The notes: a model not told the origin generated them from the letters alone. A DNA stretch of 64,000 bases from Sinotaia quadrata (GCA_028829895.1 CM054177.1:51135664-51199663), one strand, 5' to 3'. Shown: positions 36,856 through 48,800, counted from the stretch's first letter. Numbers and translations: made by a program.

Positions 36856-36859
36856 CGGG

Positions 36860-37258
36860 AGCGAGAAGCGGCTTGTGGACTATCTTAAGACTGTGCTAAC
36901 CATTTCCAGTGAAGTCGCTTTGCATTTGGTAAACGCGACCATGCTTTCCTGTACTCCGAAATGATTTGTAGTTGGCTAGTTGAAATGTGTTTTACTTCAA
37001 GGGACTTGTTGACGATGAGCGAGAGATTGGCCGCTTTCGCATTTTGTTTCGTTGTCTCGTCACGGCTTGTTCTGGAGAAAAAGTGGTTGTGTAGTTAGCA
37101 AGTCGCATGCACTAGGTGCATCCATTAGTCAAGCACGATTAACTACGTCACATTGGAACACACATTTTCAGCAAGAAACATTAAAGGAAGACGAGAATGA
37201 TTAAGGAAGAACTCACGCTACAGCTTAAAATATTTCTGTTTCTAGTCGTTAATCGTAA
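36860..37258. other. Upstream region of the IGFBP-domain gene
   Basis: Non-repetitive with moderate GC content. No further motif was recognised with confidence. Confidence 0.5.
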
Positions 37259-37261
37259 TCT

Positions 37262-37432
37262 GCAATTACTGAGGGATTGGCGTAGGCAAGACAGACACTG
37301 AAATGAGTGAGTAAATCAGTGGGGTTGGCGTGGGCAAGACAAGACTCTGAAATAAGTGTGTAAATCAGTGGGGTTGGTGTGGGCAAGACAGACACTGAAA
37401 TAAGTGTGTAAATCAGTGGGGTTGAGTTTCTA
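37262..37432. repeat. ~46-bp repeat, about 3 copies
   Basis: Copies of taaatcagtggggttggcgt followed by gggcaagacagacactgaaa. Confidence 0.92.
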
Positions 37433-37483
37433 GAAACGTGAACTAACAGTAAGGCTGTACTTTTGGAATACGTCCACTTGTCA

Positions 37484-38077
37484 GGGCAGCAAATGGCAAT
37501 GTGCATAAATGAGATTTCTGGGCAACAAATGGCAATGTGCATGCCCGAGAATTAAGGGCAACAAATGGCAATGTGCATGCCCGAGAATTTAGGGCAACAA
37601 ATGGCAATGTGCATACATGAGATTTCTGGGCAACAAATGGCAATGTGCATGCCCGAGAATTTAGGGCAACAAATGGCAATGTGCATACATGAGATTTCTG
37701 GGCAACAAATTGCAATGTGCATGCCCGAGAATTTAGGGCAACAAATGGCAATGTGCATACATTAGATTTCTGGGCAACAAATGGCAATGTGCATGCCCGA
37801 GAATTTAGGGCAACAAATGGCAATGTGCATACATGAGATTTCTGGGCAACAAATGGCAATGTGCATACATGAGATTTCTGGGCAACAAATGGCAATGTGC
37901 ATGCCCGAGAATTAAGGGCAGCAAATGGCAATGTGCATGCCCGAGAATTAAGGGCAACAAATGGCAATGTGCATGCCCGAGAATTTAGGGCAACAAATGG
38001 CAATGTGCATGCCCGAGAATTTAGGGCAACAAATGGCAATGTGCATACATGAGATTTCTGGGCAACAAATGGCAATG
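37484..38077. repeat. 36-bp two-type array, 16.5 copies
   Basis: Every unit starts gggcaacaaatggcaatgtg (one or two substitutions in some). It then carries one of two endings: type A, catgcccgagaattta, or type B, catacatgagatttct. The register is exact: 16 full units, a half unit and no indels. Read on the minus strand the order is B A A A A B B A B A B A B A A B. The 12-codon period keeps an antisense frame of 210 codons open, which is not considered a gene. Confidence 0.96.
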
Positions 38078-39139
38078 TTGTGCAGATTAGACAGGTGTTT
38101 CAAAGAAAAAAATAAGTTCAAATGAACCTTACGTCTTTGCAAGGAAGTGTTAAATATATGCAGCTATTACTTTTTAGAAAACTCAACGTGAGCGCCAGAA
38201 AAAAAACTTAATTCCCTTGTTTCTCTGCACGCGATTATTCCTGCGAAAATTATCTATTATGATCTCAACTGCACATTAAACGTCAGAACTCAAGTACACC
38301 CTAATTTTAATATTTTTCTTCTTTTCTTTTCAAGGAAGATACTTATTATATACTGAATTTCTTGTTTTATTAGAATGGAGTTTTATTTCTAAAATGTCGG
38401 CATCAAAACACTTATTATATTAGCGCGCACACACATACATACACGCGCTCGCAAAAACAGACATACATACGTACACACACATACATATACATGCGCGCGC
38501 GCACACACACTTGCTGGTCAGTCACACACAAAATCGAGATTATTTTTTTCTATAAATTGTACAGTTCAATAATATTTTGTTAAATTATCAGAAATCTGAT
38601 ATGTTTTTAAAAATAAAAAGTACTGATTTAGTAAAAGTCGATTGTCTAATCTAAAATGGAAGATTTTCAGTGTGGTAATCACACTATCATGCCGTGACAT
38701 TTGTTAGTTTTAGAGATGTAATTTGTGTTCTAAAAATTATTACAATAATACAGATATATTAATTATTGTAATACTGATATGTGCAAACATGCAATGCATT
38801 ATTTAAAATAGAAAGAAATAAACTATTATTTACACTACATAATGATGTGGAATACTTATTTATTGCATTTCACATTCTACATTCGGTGAATTGGAGGCGC
38901 ACGATGATGTCTCTTGGATGCTCTCTAGGAATTTTCACATAATAATTAGTTCACACCTTAGTAGGCCAGAGAAAGATAACTCATTAATTATGGCAGAATG
39001 TCTGAAAAATTAAGTTCAATAATAATTCGTTCGAAAGACCCGAGAAAAATAAGTCCTTAACTATATGTAGCAGAACGCCTCATTCGCATAGTTCCCCTAT
39101 ACAGAGAGGTTTCATTTTTAATATATTCAAATGTTCACT
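38078..39139. other. Unannotated stretch
   Basis: Compound CA/CATA/CG-rich simple repeats lie at about 38424-38512. No gene was recognised. Confidence 0.5.
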
Positions 39140-39562
39140 TAGTCGTCCTCTTTGCTGCTCTACGTCACTATTGGTGGCCTTAGGAGAAACTCTTTAGTTA
39201 ATTCGTCCTCATTGCTGCTCTACGTCACTATTGGTGGCCTTAGGAGAAACTCTTTAAATTCGTCCTCATTGCTGCTCTACGTCACTATTGGTGGCCTTAG
39301 GAGAAACTCTTTAGTTAATTCGTCCTCATTGCTGCTCTACGTCACTATTGGTGGCCTTAGGAGAAACTCTTTAAATTCGTCCTCATTGCTGCTCTACGTC
39401 ACTATTGGTGGCCTTAGGAGAAACTCTTTAGTTAATTCGTCCTCATTGCTGCTCTACGTCACTATTGGTGGCCTTAGGAGAAACTCTTTAGCTAATTCGT
39501 CCTCATTGCTACTCTGAGTACGTCACTATTGGTGGCCTTAGGAGAAAATCTTTAGTTAATTA
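39140..39562. repeat. Alternating 60/57-bp array, about 7 copies
   Basis: The unit core is tgctctacgtcactattggt and ggccttaggagaaactcttt. Junctions are either agttaattcgtcc (60-bp unit) or aaattcgtcc (57-bp unit), in the order long-short-long-short-long-long. Both lengths are multiples of three, giving a plus-strand frame of 121 codons that is probably not a gene. Confidence 0.95.
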
Positions 39563-39717
39563 GTCCTGTTAAAGCGCTATGTATTTAGGAGTTATTTATT
39601 TTAGTCTAATTGCAAATAAATTAAACATTATTGATTCCACAGCAACTAATACATTTAATCGAAAAGTTCCATTTTCAAAATGAACCAATTTAATCATTTA
39701 TAAAACATGCAATGTAG
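39563..39717. other. Spacer between arrays
   Basis: Nothing recognised. Confidence 0.5.
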
Positions 39718-40370
39718 AAAGGATAATTGAATTACCTAATAAAAAACATAATATGGAATTGATAATATTTGAATTACCTAATATACACTAGATAATATTT
39801 GAATTACCTAATACAAAACGTAATATGGAATAGATAATATTTGAATTGCCTAATACAAAACGTAATATACACTAGATAATATTTGAATTACATAATACAG
39901 AATATACCATAAAATTGAATTATTTAATACAAAAAAACGTAATATGGAATAGATAATGTTTGAATTACATAATACAAAGCATATAATGTGGAATGGATAA
40001 TATATGATTTAGATAATACAAGAGATGGATAATATTTGAATTACCTAATACAAAACGTGTATTGTGAAATGGATGATATTTGAATTACCTAATACAAAAC
40101 ATGTAATGTGAGATGGATAATATTTGAATTACGTAATACACAACACGTAATGTGAGATGGATAATATTTGAATTACGTAATACACAACACGTAATGTGAG
40201 ATGGATAATATTTGAATTACGTAGTACAAAACGTGTAATGTGAGATGGATAATATTTAAATTACATAATACACAACATATAATGTGAAATGGATAATATT
40301 TGAATTACGTAATACAAAACATGTAATTGATAATTATTTGAATTACATAATACAAAGCAGGTTTTTAAAA
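39718..40370. repeat. ~46-bp minisatellite, about 14 copies
   Basis: Units of gagatggataatatttgaat followed by tacgtaatacaaaacatgta. Copies at 40080-40330 are the most alike. Confidence 0.9.
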
Positions 40371-40674
40371 TACCGTCAATCTCTTCAATGATTATCAATG
40401 AATTAATACGAACAACGTATTTTTACTTCTACTGCCTCAAGCGAGTAACTGCGCTTTATGAGGTACACAGGACATCTTTCTGGTTATAATTTAAAATGCA
40501 AACTAAAATAAAATATTCTTAACAGTAAATAGTACAAAAGAAATGAGTTAGTAAAAAAAAACTACATACTTACGTCACAAAAGGGAATGTATTTATAAGT
40601 GTAGAAAAATGTTAAGCTGATAGTTGCTTAGAACTGTATTTTCGATTTTTCCTTTGATCGATTACAAAAGCACC
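40371..40674. other. Spacer between arrays
   Basis: No gene was recognised. Confidence 0.5.
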
Positions 40675-40677
40675 CAA

Positions 40678-40825
40678 GGTATTTTCAGCAAAGTCTTCAT
40701 CACTGAGTAGTTTCAGCAAAGTCTTCATCACTGAGTACTTTCAGCAAAGTCTTCAACACTGAGTACTTTCAGTGAAGTCTTCATCACTGAGTAGTTTCAG
40801 CAAAGTCTTCATCACTGAGTAGTTT
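40678..40825. repeat. ~29-bp repeat, 5 copies
   Basis: Copies of tttcagcaaagtcttcatca followed by ctgagtag. Confidence 0.93.
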
Positions 40826-41694
40826 TCTTCAATATGGTCTAATCCACTCAACAAAGTCAAAATTAAAATAATTCACACAGCGATTAAATCGATGTTCGTC
40901 ATTATAATCTGACCTAATTTAAAAATAAAAAAAACACTTTTAACTGGGGAGGTGGAGGCAAAGGAATATGCGATCTGATGAGATGGACAATCGTTACCAA
41001 AACCAGTTCAGGGTAGGCCTTTAAAAGAAGACACCTAGTTATATCCAATTATAAATCATAATTCATCGTATTTAAACATACAAGTCTCCAGCCTTTATCG
41101 CAGTAAGCTACGTAATCAAAAATTTAAAAAATAATGTAATCGGTCTTGGTTTCTGACACTCTTTCGTTTAATTGCTGACCCGCAATTTCCCCAGCAGTAC
41201 GGTCAGTTTAACTACAACTATTTTTCTTTCCAAATAAAAGACAGGTGTTAAATGTTCTGCCCAAGAAAAGTTTACTCCCAACACAAAAAAGTGAAGGAAC
41301 AGTGAGGCAGTCTCAGTTCCTTGAGCCAAGACGAATCACGGATCAATCAGTTTGTCGTCTGCCACAAACCTCATCTCGTGTTTTCTCGTTAGTCACACTT
41401 CTCAGCAAAACTGAACGCCGGGCCGGACCTGACTAGCGAGCGAGTGGCGGGCGCGCTTGTAACTCAATGATATGCACTGAGATTTTAGCTGAACCTTGAC
41501 CCATCGCCAGACAACGTAACTAGGGTAGGCGTTAAGTACGTGCACGCTTTGTGCGCATATGTAGATTCTAGGGCCTATGCCTACTCGTTCGCGAAATCCA
41601 CAAAGTTTTAAGGTGAGTGTTTATTCAAACTCAGAACTCACTTGTATTATTATTATTTTTAAATCAAATTTCACGAAGTGATTAATTGTTACAT
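40826..41694. other. Unannotated stretch
   Basis: A 63-codon plus frame at 41245-41436 was not recognised. A short GC-rich patch (agcgagtggcgggcgcgctt) lies at about 41437-41456. Confidence 0.45.
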
Positions 41695-41900
41695 AATATA
41701 AGTCAGTCACACGTTGGTGAAGTGATTATGGTAAGCCAGACTTAGTGAAATGATTATTCGATACATGATTATGGTAAACCATGCATTAGTGAAATGATTA
41801 TGGTAAGCCAGACGTTAGAGAAGTGATTATGGTAAGCCAGACGTTAGTGAAATGATTATTCGATACATGATTATGGTAAACCAGACGTTGAAGTGATTCA
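41695..41900. repeat. ~31/47-bp degenerate repeat
   Basis: Repeated gtgattatggtaagccagac followed by gttagtgaaatgattattcg, with variable unit length. Confidence 0.85.
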
Positions 41901-42345
41901 CTGGTTTTTGATCAGAGTACATTTGCAGGCATTACTGCCGTGCATGCCAAAGAAGAGATTCTCAATATTAGGTAATACATTTGAGGAGACATTTTAAACA
42001 TAAGTGGCTGACCTAATGGTCTACAAAGTGATTGATCGATTGATTGGAAGTTCGTTAAATTCTAGCATCGTCGGACGGTTCTATGAATTAAGAAATTTGT
42101 TATATGACTCTTGAGCCGTCAAAAAAAACCCAAAACAAATATAGATTTTAATAAAAGTAAACATACAATGTCTAAAGTAATAAAGTTCATAATTTTCCAG
42201 ATTCGAGTGGGTGGTTTTCTTAATCTAAAGAAAAGCTTGTGTGTGTGTGTGTATGTGTGCGCGCGCATTTTAAACACAACATTATATATGTGTTCAGGAG
42301 AATAAGTACATGTGTGCTGTTAATCTCCTGATGACGTTTATCTGT
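41901..42345. other. Spacer between arrays
   Basis: Contains a short GT/GC run (42237-42267). No gene was recognised. Confidence 0.5.
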
Positions 42346-42349
42346 TTTC

Positions 42350-42710
42350 ATCTACTAACAGACCGCTCTTCTCTTCCGTTCTCGCTCACTAAAAGACCGT
42401 TCTCTTGTTCCGCTCTCGCTCACTAAGTAACCTATATTCTCTTCCGTTCTCGCTAACAGACCGTTCTTCCGTTCTCGCTCACTAACAGAATGCTCTCCTC
42501 TTCCGTTCTCGCTCACTAACAAACCGCTCTCCTCTTCCGTTCTCGCTCACTAACAAACCGCTCTCCTCTTCCGTTCTCGCTCACTAACAGAATGCTCTCC
42601 TCTTCCGTTCTAAATCAGTAACAGATAGCTATTCTCTTCCGTTTTTCGTCCACGAACATAAGGATCTCATCTTCCTTTTTCGTTCACTAACAGAATGCTA
42701 TTTTCTTCCG
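42350..42710. repeat. ~34-bp minisatellite, about 9 copies
   Basis: Units of ctcttccgttctcgctcact followed by aacaaaccgctctc. Edge copies are diverged. Confidence 0.92.
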
Positions 42711-43440
42711 TTCGAAATCTAATGTTTACTGTTCGAAATATGAGCCGCACTTGGCACAATATGCATCTCCCAGACGTAGAACTTCTGCGTTGAAACTTCT
42801 CTTAAACAGCCATTACCTAAAGTAAAGAAATTACCATCATATATGAATTTAATTTAGGTCTTTCAACTCGCAACAACCTGAGCAACTAACAATTGCCACT
42901 CGCTTTAAAAAAAAAAAAAAAAAAAAAGATAAATAACAGACTGCTTTTCTCTCCCGTTGGAAAACTAAGGTTCCTCGTGTTCCTTATTGACCGACGAATT
43001 ATCAGTGAGGAAATTTCTCTGACCAATGATGCATTTTCTTTTATCCGCACGAGAAATTTTCGTTTATCCGATGACAAATTTCCTTAACCGATAACGAATT
43101 TTCCTCTGCTAATGAAATTTGTTTTGACAGAGAAGAATTTTCTCTGACCAGAAAAGAATTTTTCCTGGCCGACTGACAAATTTTCGCGTACAGATTGTCA
43201 TGTTTGTCAATGACAAGTTTTCCGTAAGTATTTGTCCATATTTCCATTGTATCTGAAGAAAATTTTCTTTGCTTTTTTATGAAATTAGACTATTAATCAA
43301 TAATGATTATTAGTTTTTTACCAAGAGAAGATTTTTTCACCATTGACAAAATTCCCCAATTCGACTATCGATTGGTCTTTACCAACGGACGAATTTTTCC
43401 TTTACATATGTGAATTTTCCATTATCGATCTACAAATGAA
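42711..43440. repeat. A-run and highly degenerate ~22-bp repeat
   Basis: An A-run of 21 lies at 42907-42927. Over about 42990-43440 words such as gacgaattt, gacaaattttc and agaattttctctgacc recur every 20-25 bp, consistent with a very old minisatellite. The periodicity was judged by eye only. Confidence 0.5.
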
Positions 43441-43765
43441 CTCAAAACATTGACCTCGAGAAGTAAACAAAATGGACTAGACAAACAAACATTAACTTAC
43501 TCCTCTCTATATAATTATTAAATAAAAATTAAATGTTTAAATGATTTATTGCCATCTTTACCAAGTGAAGAACACCGTATTATAAATGTCTTGCGCAAAA
43601 TAAAAAAAAAAACAACATTCAGTACATTAGATTTTCATTTTGTTACTGTTCATAATACTAATTCGTGTAGGTGTACGATTGTTGCAGATTATCACAGTAT
43701 GAAATCAATAATATAGGAAACCTACACATCGCGTACATATATGTATATGTGCACCATCGCAGTGA
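43441..43765. other. Spacer between arrays
   Basis: No gene was recognised. Confidence 0.5.
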
Positions 43766-43769
43766 ATAA

Positions 43770-44055
43770 TTTTGTCACTTTGAGTATCACGAAATATCAG
43801 AGTGATTTCGTCACTGAGTATTACGAGTGATTTTATCACTTTGAGTATTACGAGTGATTTTATCACTTTGAGTATTACGAGTGATTTTATCACTTTGAGT
43901 ATTACGAGTGATTTTATCACTTTGAGTATTGCGAGTGATTTTATCACTTTGAGTATCACGAAATATCACGAGTGGTTTTGTCACTCTGAGTATCACGAGT
44001 GGTTTGTCACTTTGAGTATCGCGAGTAATTCTGTCATTTTGAGTGTGAATAATTG
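43770..44055. repeat. 27-bp minisatellite, about 10 copies
   Basis: Units of actttgagtattacgagtga followed by ttttatc. The period is a multiple of three, so frames on both strands (61-110 codons) stay open. No gene is implied. Confidence 0.94.
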
Positions 44056-44479
44056 TGTCACTTTAAGTGCAGAGCCTTCTCATTCACCTGCCCAAACCCA
44101 GCCCAATAAATGGGCCAGAAAAAAGAAGAAATGATATACAACTCACTCTCCAAGCAGGCACGAACATACGACACAATCACACATATGCACACACTAAGTA
44201 CACGCATGAGCCTAACTAGCACTTACACACTGACAAACTCTGGCGCCATTCGTGCCGACTGAAACAGGCTGGGTCATTTGAAGACATGCCAGTTCGAAGT
44301 GACTGACCAGACGACCATGCTGGCCGGATGGAGACGCGCGTTCCTGCCCACAGCTTGCTTTGTGACCACACGGAGCAGAAGCACAGGTCTTTTGTCGTAA
44401 TCGCGTGATTGATGAACGTCTTGCGCTGTGGGGCGTGAGGGTCAATTCTTCAGTGTCAGGATCGTATCACTCTGCTTAA
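44056..44479. other. Unannotated, GC-richer segment
   Basis: A minus-strand frame of 77 codons (44212-44445) with several cysteines has no recognisable family. Confidence 0.4.
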
Positions 44480-45060
44480 TGAGCTCTTTATTAGAGAGTG
44501 AGAGACAAAGATAAAGACCCCTCATGGGGAGAGAGGGAGGAGAGATGGGATGGTGGGGAAAAGAGGGGGACGTGAAGAATGGAGGTGATGAGAAGGGACA
44601 AACAGAACAGAATGAAAATATAATAAAAAAAGAAGGAAGACACAATACAGATAGGAAAAGACAATTAAAAAGAAAAGAAAATAGAGAAGAGCCTGAGATA
44701 TAAGAAAGACACACTGGGGAGAGAAAAAAAGAGGAGAATGAGGAAAAGAGAGAAGAAAGAATATATATATCCTCCGCTTTCTTTTTTTTAATCTCTAGCA
44801 TGCCCTAATTCTTTATATATATTCTAAATAAGGCATGCTAGGGATAAAAAAGAAAGAAAAAAAAGAAAAAAATGGATACTGCAAAGAGAATGAGTGAAAT
44901 GAAAAATAAAGGCGGGATGGATAAAGAAAAAGAAAGTTCGGGTCTGCTAAAATAAGTACCTTAGCTACGTAGAAATATTTATAGCTGATAAAGAAAATGG
45001 ATTAAAGAGAGAGGTAAAAAAAGTGAAAAAGAAAGAGGATAGAGAGAAGAAGGTGCTTAG
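44480..45060. repeat. Purine-rich tract
   Basis: The plus strand is dominated by A and G for about 0.6 kb (for example gagaaaaaaagaggagaatg), interrupted by the hairpin at 44777-44856. It creates a leucine/serine/phenylalanine-rich antisense frame (44442-44801) that is a composition artefact. Confidence 0.85.
44777..44856. repeat. Inverted repeat (hairpin) in the purine tract
   Basis: Arms 44777-44810 and 44826-44856 pair with few mismatches. The core ctagcatgcc/ggcatgctag is perfect and extends into a ctttcttttttt/aaaaaagaaag stem. The loop is only about 15 bases. Confidence 0.85.
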
Positions 45061-45665
45061 AGATTCTTTAGCAAGAAGAGTGCATATTTTTAAAGCACAC
45101 TAATTGAAATATTATCATAATTTAGGAGCAACCCAAATAAATGCTGTGTTTTAAGATGCAGATACTGACAACCAGTTTAAAAGCTAAATACAACTGGCGA
45201 TTTAAAATGTGGGTAAAATGAAAAGTTAATAATACGTTAGTAAAAAACAATTATTTCACATCCCCACTCACACCCGAGGACAAGGTGAGATGAGGTATGT
45301 TAGCTGATTCACAGTAAGGCATTGGGAGGGATGACGCTTTCACAACTATGATACAAGATAGATTCACAACTAACGCATATATTAAACTGAAAAATTCACA
45401 GCTATGATGTGAGGTAAATTAATAGATTCACAGCCACGAAAAACGTATATATTCACAAAATGATAGTAGAGAGGATGATTGAATTACAATAAAGACGAAA
45501 GCTGAATTGATAGATTCACAACTAGGACATGAACTAAGCTGACAGACTCACAACTGAGAGTAGTTAAATTGATTAATTTTGATGACATTTATAACATGAG
45601 CTAAACTGACTTAATTTAACTTTAAATTTACATTGCTTTCAACCTTTCTGACGCATAATGACCTC
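45061..45665. other. Spacer with a decayed repeat
   Basis: Words such as gattcacaactatgatgtga recur at 45300-45600, pointing to an old repeat of about 35-60 bp. No gene was recognised. Confidence 0.5.
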
Positions 45666-46869
45666 TATAGCCCATACCCATCCCTCGTCTAAAAATAGAC
45701 TACATGTAAACTTACCTTCTAGAAAGACTGACTCTTATCCCCAGGCTAGAAACATTCCTTAATGTTCCAGACAACTCACTAAACTAACCAATCAAAGCAC
45801 AGCTTTCTGGACTAATGTACCAAAAACTCACCTGTACATCATTAGTTGAATGCAGCTGACTGTTGAGGCAACACATATTTTAGCTCTAGGTATTAACAAA
45901 CTATAATTATATTATATTATATTATAATCATACTACTAACCTTATTGTCAGTTATCAACACAGCAGGAAATCATCCTCTATATATTACTGCTGAAGGGAT
46001 GTGGTTTTGTTTGCCTAACTAATATTATATTCATGTTTATATCTTGACATTAAATACATTTTATATTGTTGTATTTAGCTTATTATATTAAAATGTATGA
46101 TGACCATGTAAGTAAGAATGTTCTGTCAGAGAACACACGTGGACTACTTCTTAGCAGATCGGCACTTTATCTTGGATGTTGACTTTGATGAGTATTGCAC
46201 TGTGAAGCAACACCTGAGCAAAACAATCCATATGCCAAGAACCAATTCAGTGGACAACGTGAACATTTGTTAAAATTTTCATTGGAACCCAGACGACATT
46301 TCAGGTGTACCTAAAGTTATTTATGAAGTCAACAACTGCACAACTTCAGTAGACAAACTCTACCAAAGTACTTTACAATTCACTCAGAAGCATTCAGTGT
46401 TCTCTTATAAACTAATTTATAGTCCACTCATATGAAGAACCAAATAACTACTTCAGTGCCATAGGACTCAAATCACAGACATTCTCTTATGACACCACAC
46501 AATTGTGATTATGAACTTAAATAATATATATAAACATTAATTGTCACTGAACTACTTGCTATATGTAACCATGCTTTCTTATGCTATTTCTTGTTGAATA
46601 CAATCATTGTTGATACATAGACTACTCGTGTTAGCGTGACTCACTGCATGTTGTAGTCTGTCACCTGTAATTACTTACTATCCTGGCTCTATGCATCAGG
46701 GGGCTTGAACCATCTTCTAGAACTATCACTCTTCTATTCTACATTAACTATCGTTCATCTTTCTAAGGTGTGGCCAGCCAGAAGATGTATTTGGGGTTTA
46801 GCCTAAGGTTATGGGCATCCAGAATGGTGAAGAATTAACTTCTTGCCCGTCTTTCACCAAAATGTCACA
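45666..46869 (+). repeat. 5' LTR (about 1.2 kb)
   Basis: It aligns along its whole length with 50000-51141. Shared blocks include ccagacaactcactaaacta, atgatgaccatgtaag and agcctaaggttatgggc. The start is placed at the tagccc block: the other copy begins TG while this one reads TA, a likely mutated end. The inner end is CA. It carries about 45 bp of TATTA-rich sequence (about 45890-45935) absent from the 3' copy. Confidence 0.78.
46525..46534 (+). promoter_or_regulatory. TATA element in 5' LTR
   Basis: tatatataaa is conserved at the same place in both LTRs and is a plausible core promoter for the element. Confidence 0.45.
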
Positions 46870-47299
46870 TATTTGGGAATCTCATCTCGGATTGAACTAT
46901 CAAACTTGTAATCGAATGATTCACATATTTATACACTAGGGACTTTCAAATTTTCTTTTCAAGAGAAACCATTGATAACTTGCCATATTAACATAAGAAA
47001 TACAAATAGCACAAATATTGGAGTGAAGCTGTTGGTTGAAATGATATTTTTATATTGCTTTTTTAAATTTTTATTAACGTTAACCAATTATTCATTTCAT
47101 GATTTGCCTTGTTGAATGAAAGTGCTAAACTATATTTTTTGTAATAGTTGTATGTACTTTTGCAATTTGCTTTTAATAATTGTAAAATAGCAAATCATTA
47201 CCGGAATGGTACAGCGTAGAGTACTGACTATTTTAACAGCCTTGGAACTTAAGGTGTTACCGTTAACGCTAAAAACAATTTTTGTAAAGCTAAACCAAA
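46870..47299. other. LTR element leader region
   Basis: This is where a primer-binding site should be. The sequence after the LTR (tatttgggaatctcatct) starts with a plausible TGG-like context, but no tRNA match was assigned. The rest is AT-rich with no coding signal. Confidence 0.4.
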
Positions 47300-47501
47300 G
47301 TGGTATTATCTGTGATGGCACTGAGCACACAACTTAGAAAGTTCGGGAAGAGTTGTGCTTATCAGGCGCCAACATCACTACGTACGATAAGGAATGAAAT
47401 GGAGAGAGAAAGAGCACAGGAGAAAGAAACTAGAGGTGGAAAGGAAGGAGAAAGAGATGGAGAAAGAGGAAAAAGAGAAAGAAAACGAGTATGGGAGGGG
47501 C

Positions 47502-47534
<33 letters not shown>

Positions 47535-47720
47535 AAGGAAAGAGAAGGAAAAAGCTCATGAGAAAGATATGAAAGAAAGAGAAAAAGCGCATGAAAGAGA
47601 GATGGAAGATAGACTTATTAAGTTGGAGTTTGAAAAACTGCGGGTTGAACATGAGTGAATCGAGTGCAAATGGATGAAACATGAAAAGTCCATGGCGGCC
47701 ATTCAGTTAGACCCTGTTAG
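47300..47720 (+). pseudogene. gag-like fragment of the LTR element
   Basis: A 90-codon frame (47300-47572) begins MALSTQLRKFGK and becomes an Arg/Glu/Lys-rich charged segment. After a frameshift this continues as a charged helix to about 47720 (words LIKLEFEKLRVEHE). Charged Glu/Arg-rich stretches of this kind are common in gag regions of animal Gypsy elements. The frame is broken by a shift and a stop. The charged portion partly derives from a (GA)n run at 47507-47528. Confidence 0.55.
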
Positions 47721-47730
47721 CAAAATACTG

Positions 47731-47861
47731 CGCAACACTTCTCCTACATTAGCGTAGTACCCATAGTGCACTGTGCAACACTTCTCCTACATTAGCGTAG
47801 TACCCATAGTGCACTGTGCAACACTTCTCCTACATTAGCGTAGTACCCATAGTGCACCGCG
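47731..47861. repeat. 43-bp repeat, 3 copies, within the LTR element
   Basis: Near-identical copies beginning caacacttctcctacattag at 47733, 47776 and 47819. This is tandem expansion inside the dead element. Confidence 0.96.
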
Positions 47862-48269
47862 CGTGGAGACACCATATGTCACCCTTGCAGAGCCAAAGGA
47901 ACCGTTTTGGCTAATGTACACACGTGTACTAAGACGAATGAGAATGAAACTCCTATGGAAGCAGCACACAAACCAATCGTGACTAAAGCTCTTCCAGCTG
48001 ATTTAGATAAGAAGCAAGCGAATGACTTCAGCCCAGTCGGCTGTCTGAGTAGTGCCCCATCCTGTTGCAGTAACCATGACAAAAGAATTCTGACATGACC
48101 AACATAGACCCAGACTACTCACGAAAACACAGTGCCAGGAAGTCGAAAAAGATGTTCTGATAGACACACAGAACTAGAAGAGCTCTATGTAAGACTACTG
48201 GATTCGAACCCCATACTGTGTAAACTGTAAACCCTATACCTTGCTGCACGCTATAGTCACAGCTGTTGA

Positions 48270-48800
48270 AAATGAAGTACAAAAAATGTTCCGCGATGGC
48301 AAAATCGAACTGTCTGACTCGCCATATGCAATACCGATCGTATTAATTTGAGAAAAAAAAAGATGTAAAAAAAAAAGGTCCTGTGTAGACTAATAATATA
48401 TAGGCTGAATGTGATCATGCAGTATCAAACCAAAACATTGCCTACACCCAACTACATCTATTCTCATTTAACTCACACACAATATTTCACCCGTATCGAT
48501 TTAATGAAAGGTTATTGTTTGTTTCATATCTGGGTCCATGAAGGTGATCGAGAGAAATTAGCTTTTGCCACTATCAATGGAAGGTTACGCGGTTTGACAT
48601 ACAAAACACACCCACTACCTTCACACGTATGATGAGGAAAGTTATCGACCCCGTCAAGAGTGACTATTTAACTTTATGGACAATCTTTTGATCGCTACTC
48701 CTACCTTGATTGAGAATATCCATTTGCTCCATGCTTTGCAGGTTACACAAGCAGGTTTGACAGCATGTCCTTCCTTCCAAATGACAGATAGGAAGTAAGG
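48270..48800 (+). pseudogene. Reverse transcriptase remnant (Ty3/Gypsy pol)
   Basis: Recognisable blocks in shifting plus frames are an IDLMKGY motif after TQYF, EGDREKLAFATINGRL, then FTRMMRKVIDPVK, and a decayed LLIATPT stretch following the position of the YMDD-like active site (here read as FMDN). A QAGLTACPS block follows. Order and spacing fit Gypsy reverse transcriptase. Stops and at least three frame changes make it non-functional. Confidence 0.75.

Noticed and set aside
37484..38077. CRISPR-like array (common 23-bp repeat plus 13-bp variable part)
   Set aside because: The variable part has only two versions, units are directly abutting at a constant 36 bp, and the contig is eukaryotic. 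It is an ordinary minisatellite.
44442..44801. 119-codon minus-strand frame as a membrane protein
   Set aside because: The hydrophobic Leu/Phe/Ser composition is explained by the purine-rich opposite strand; no family and no supporting structure.
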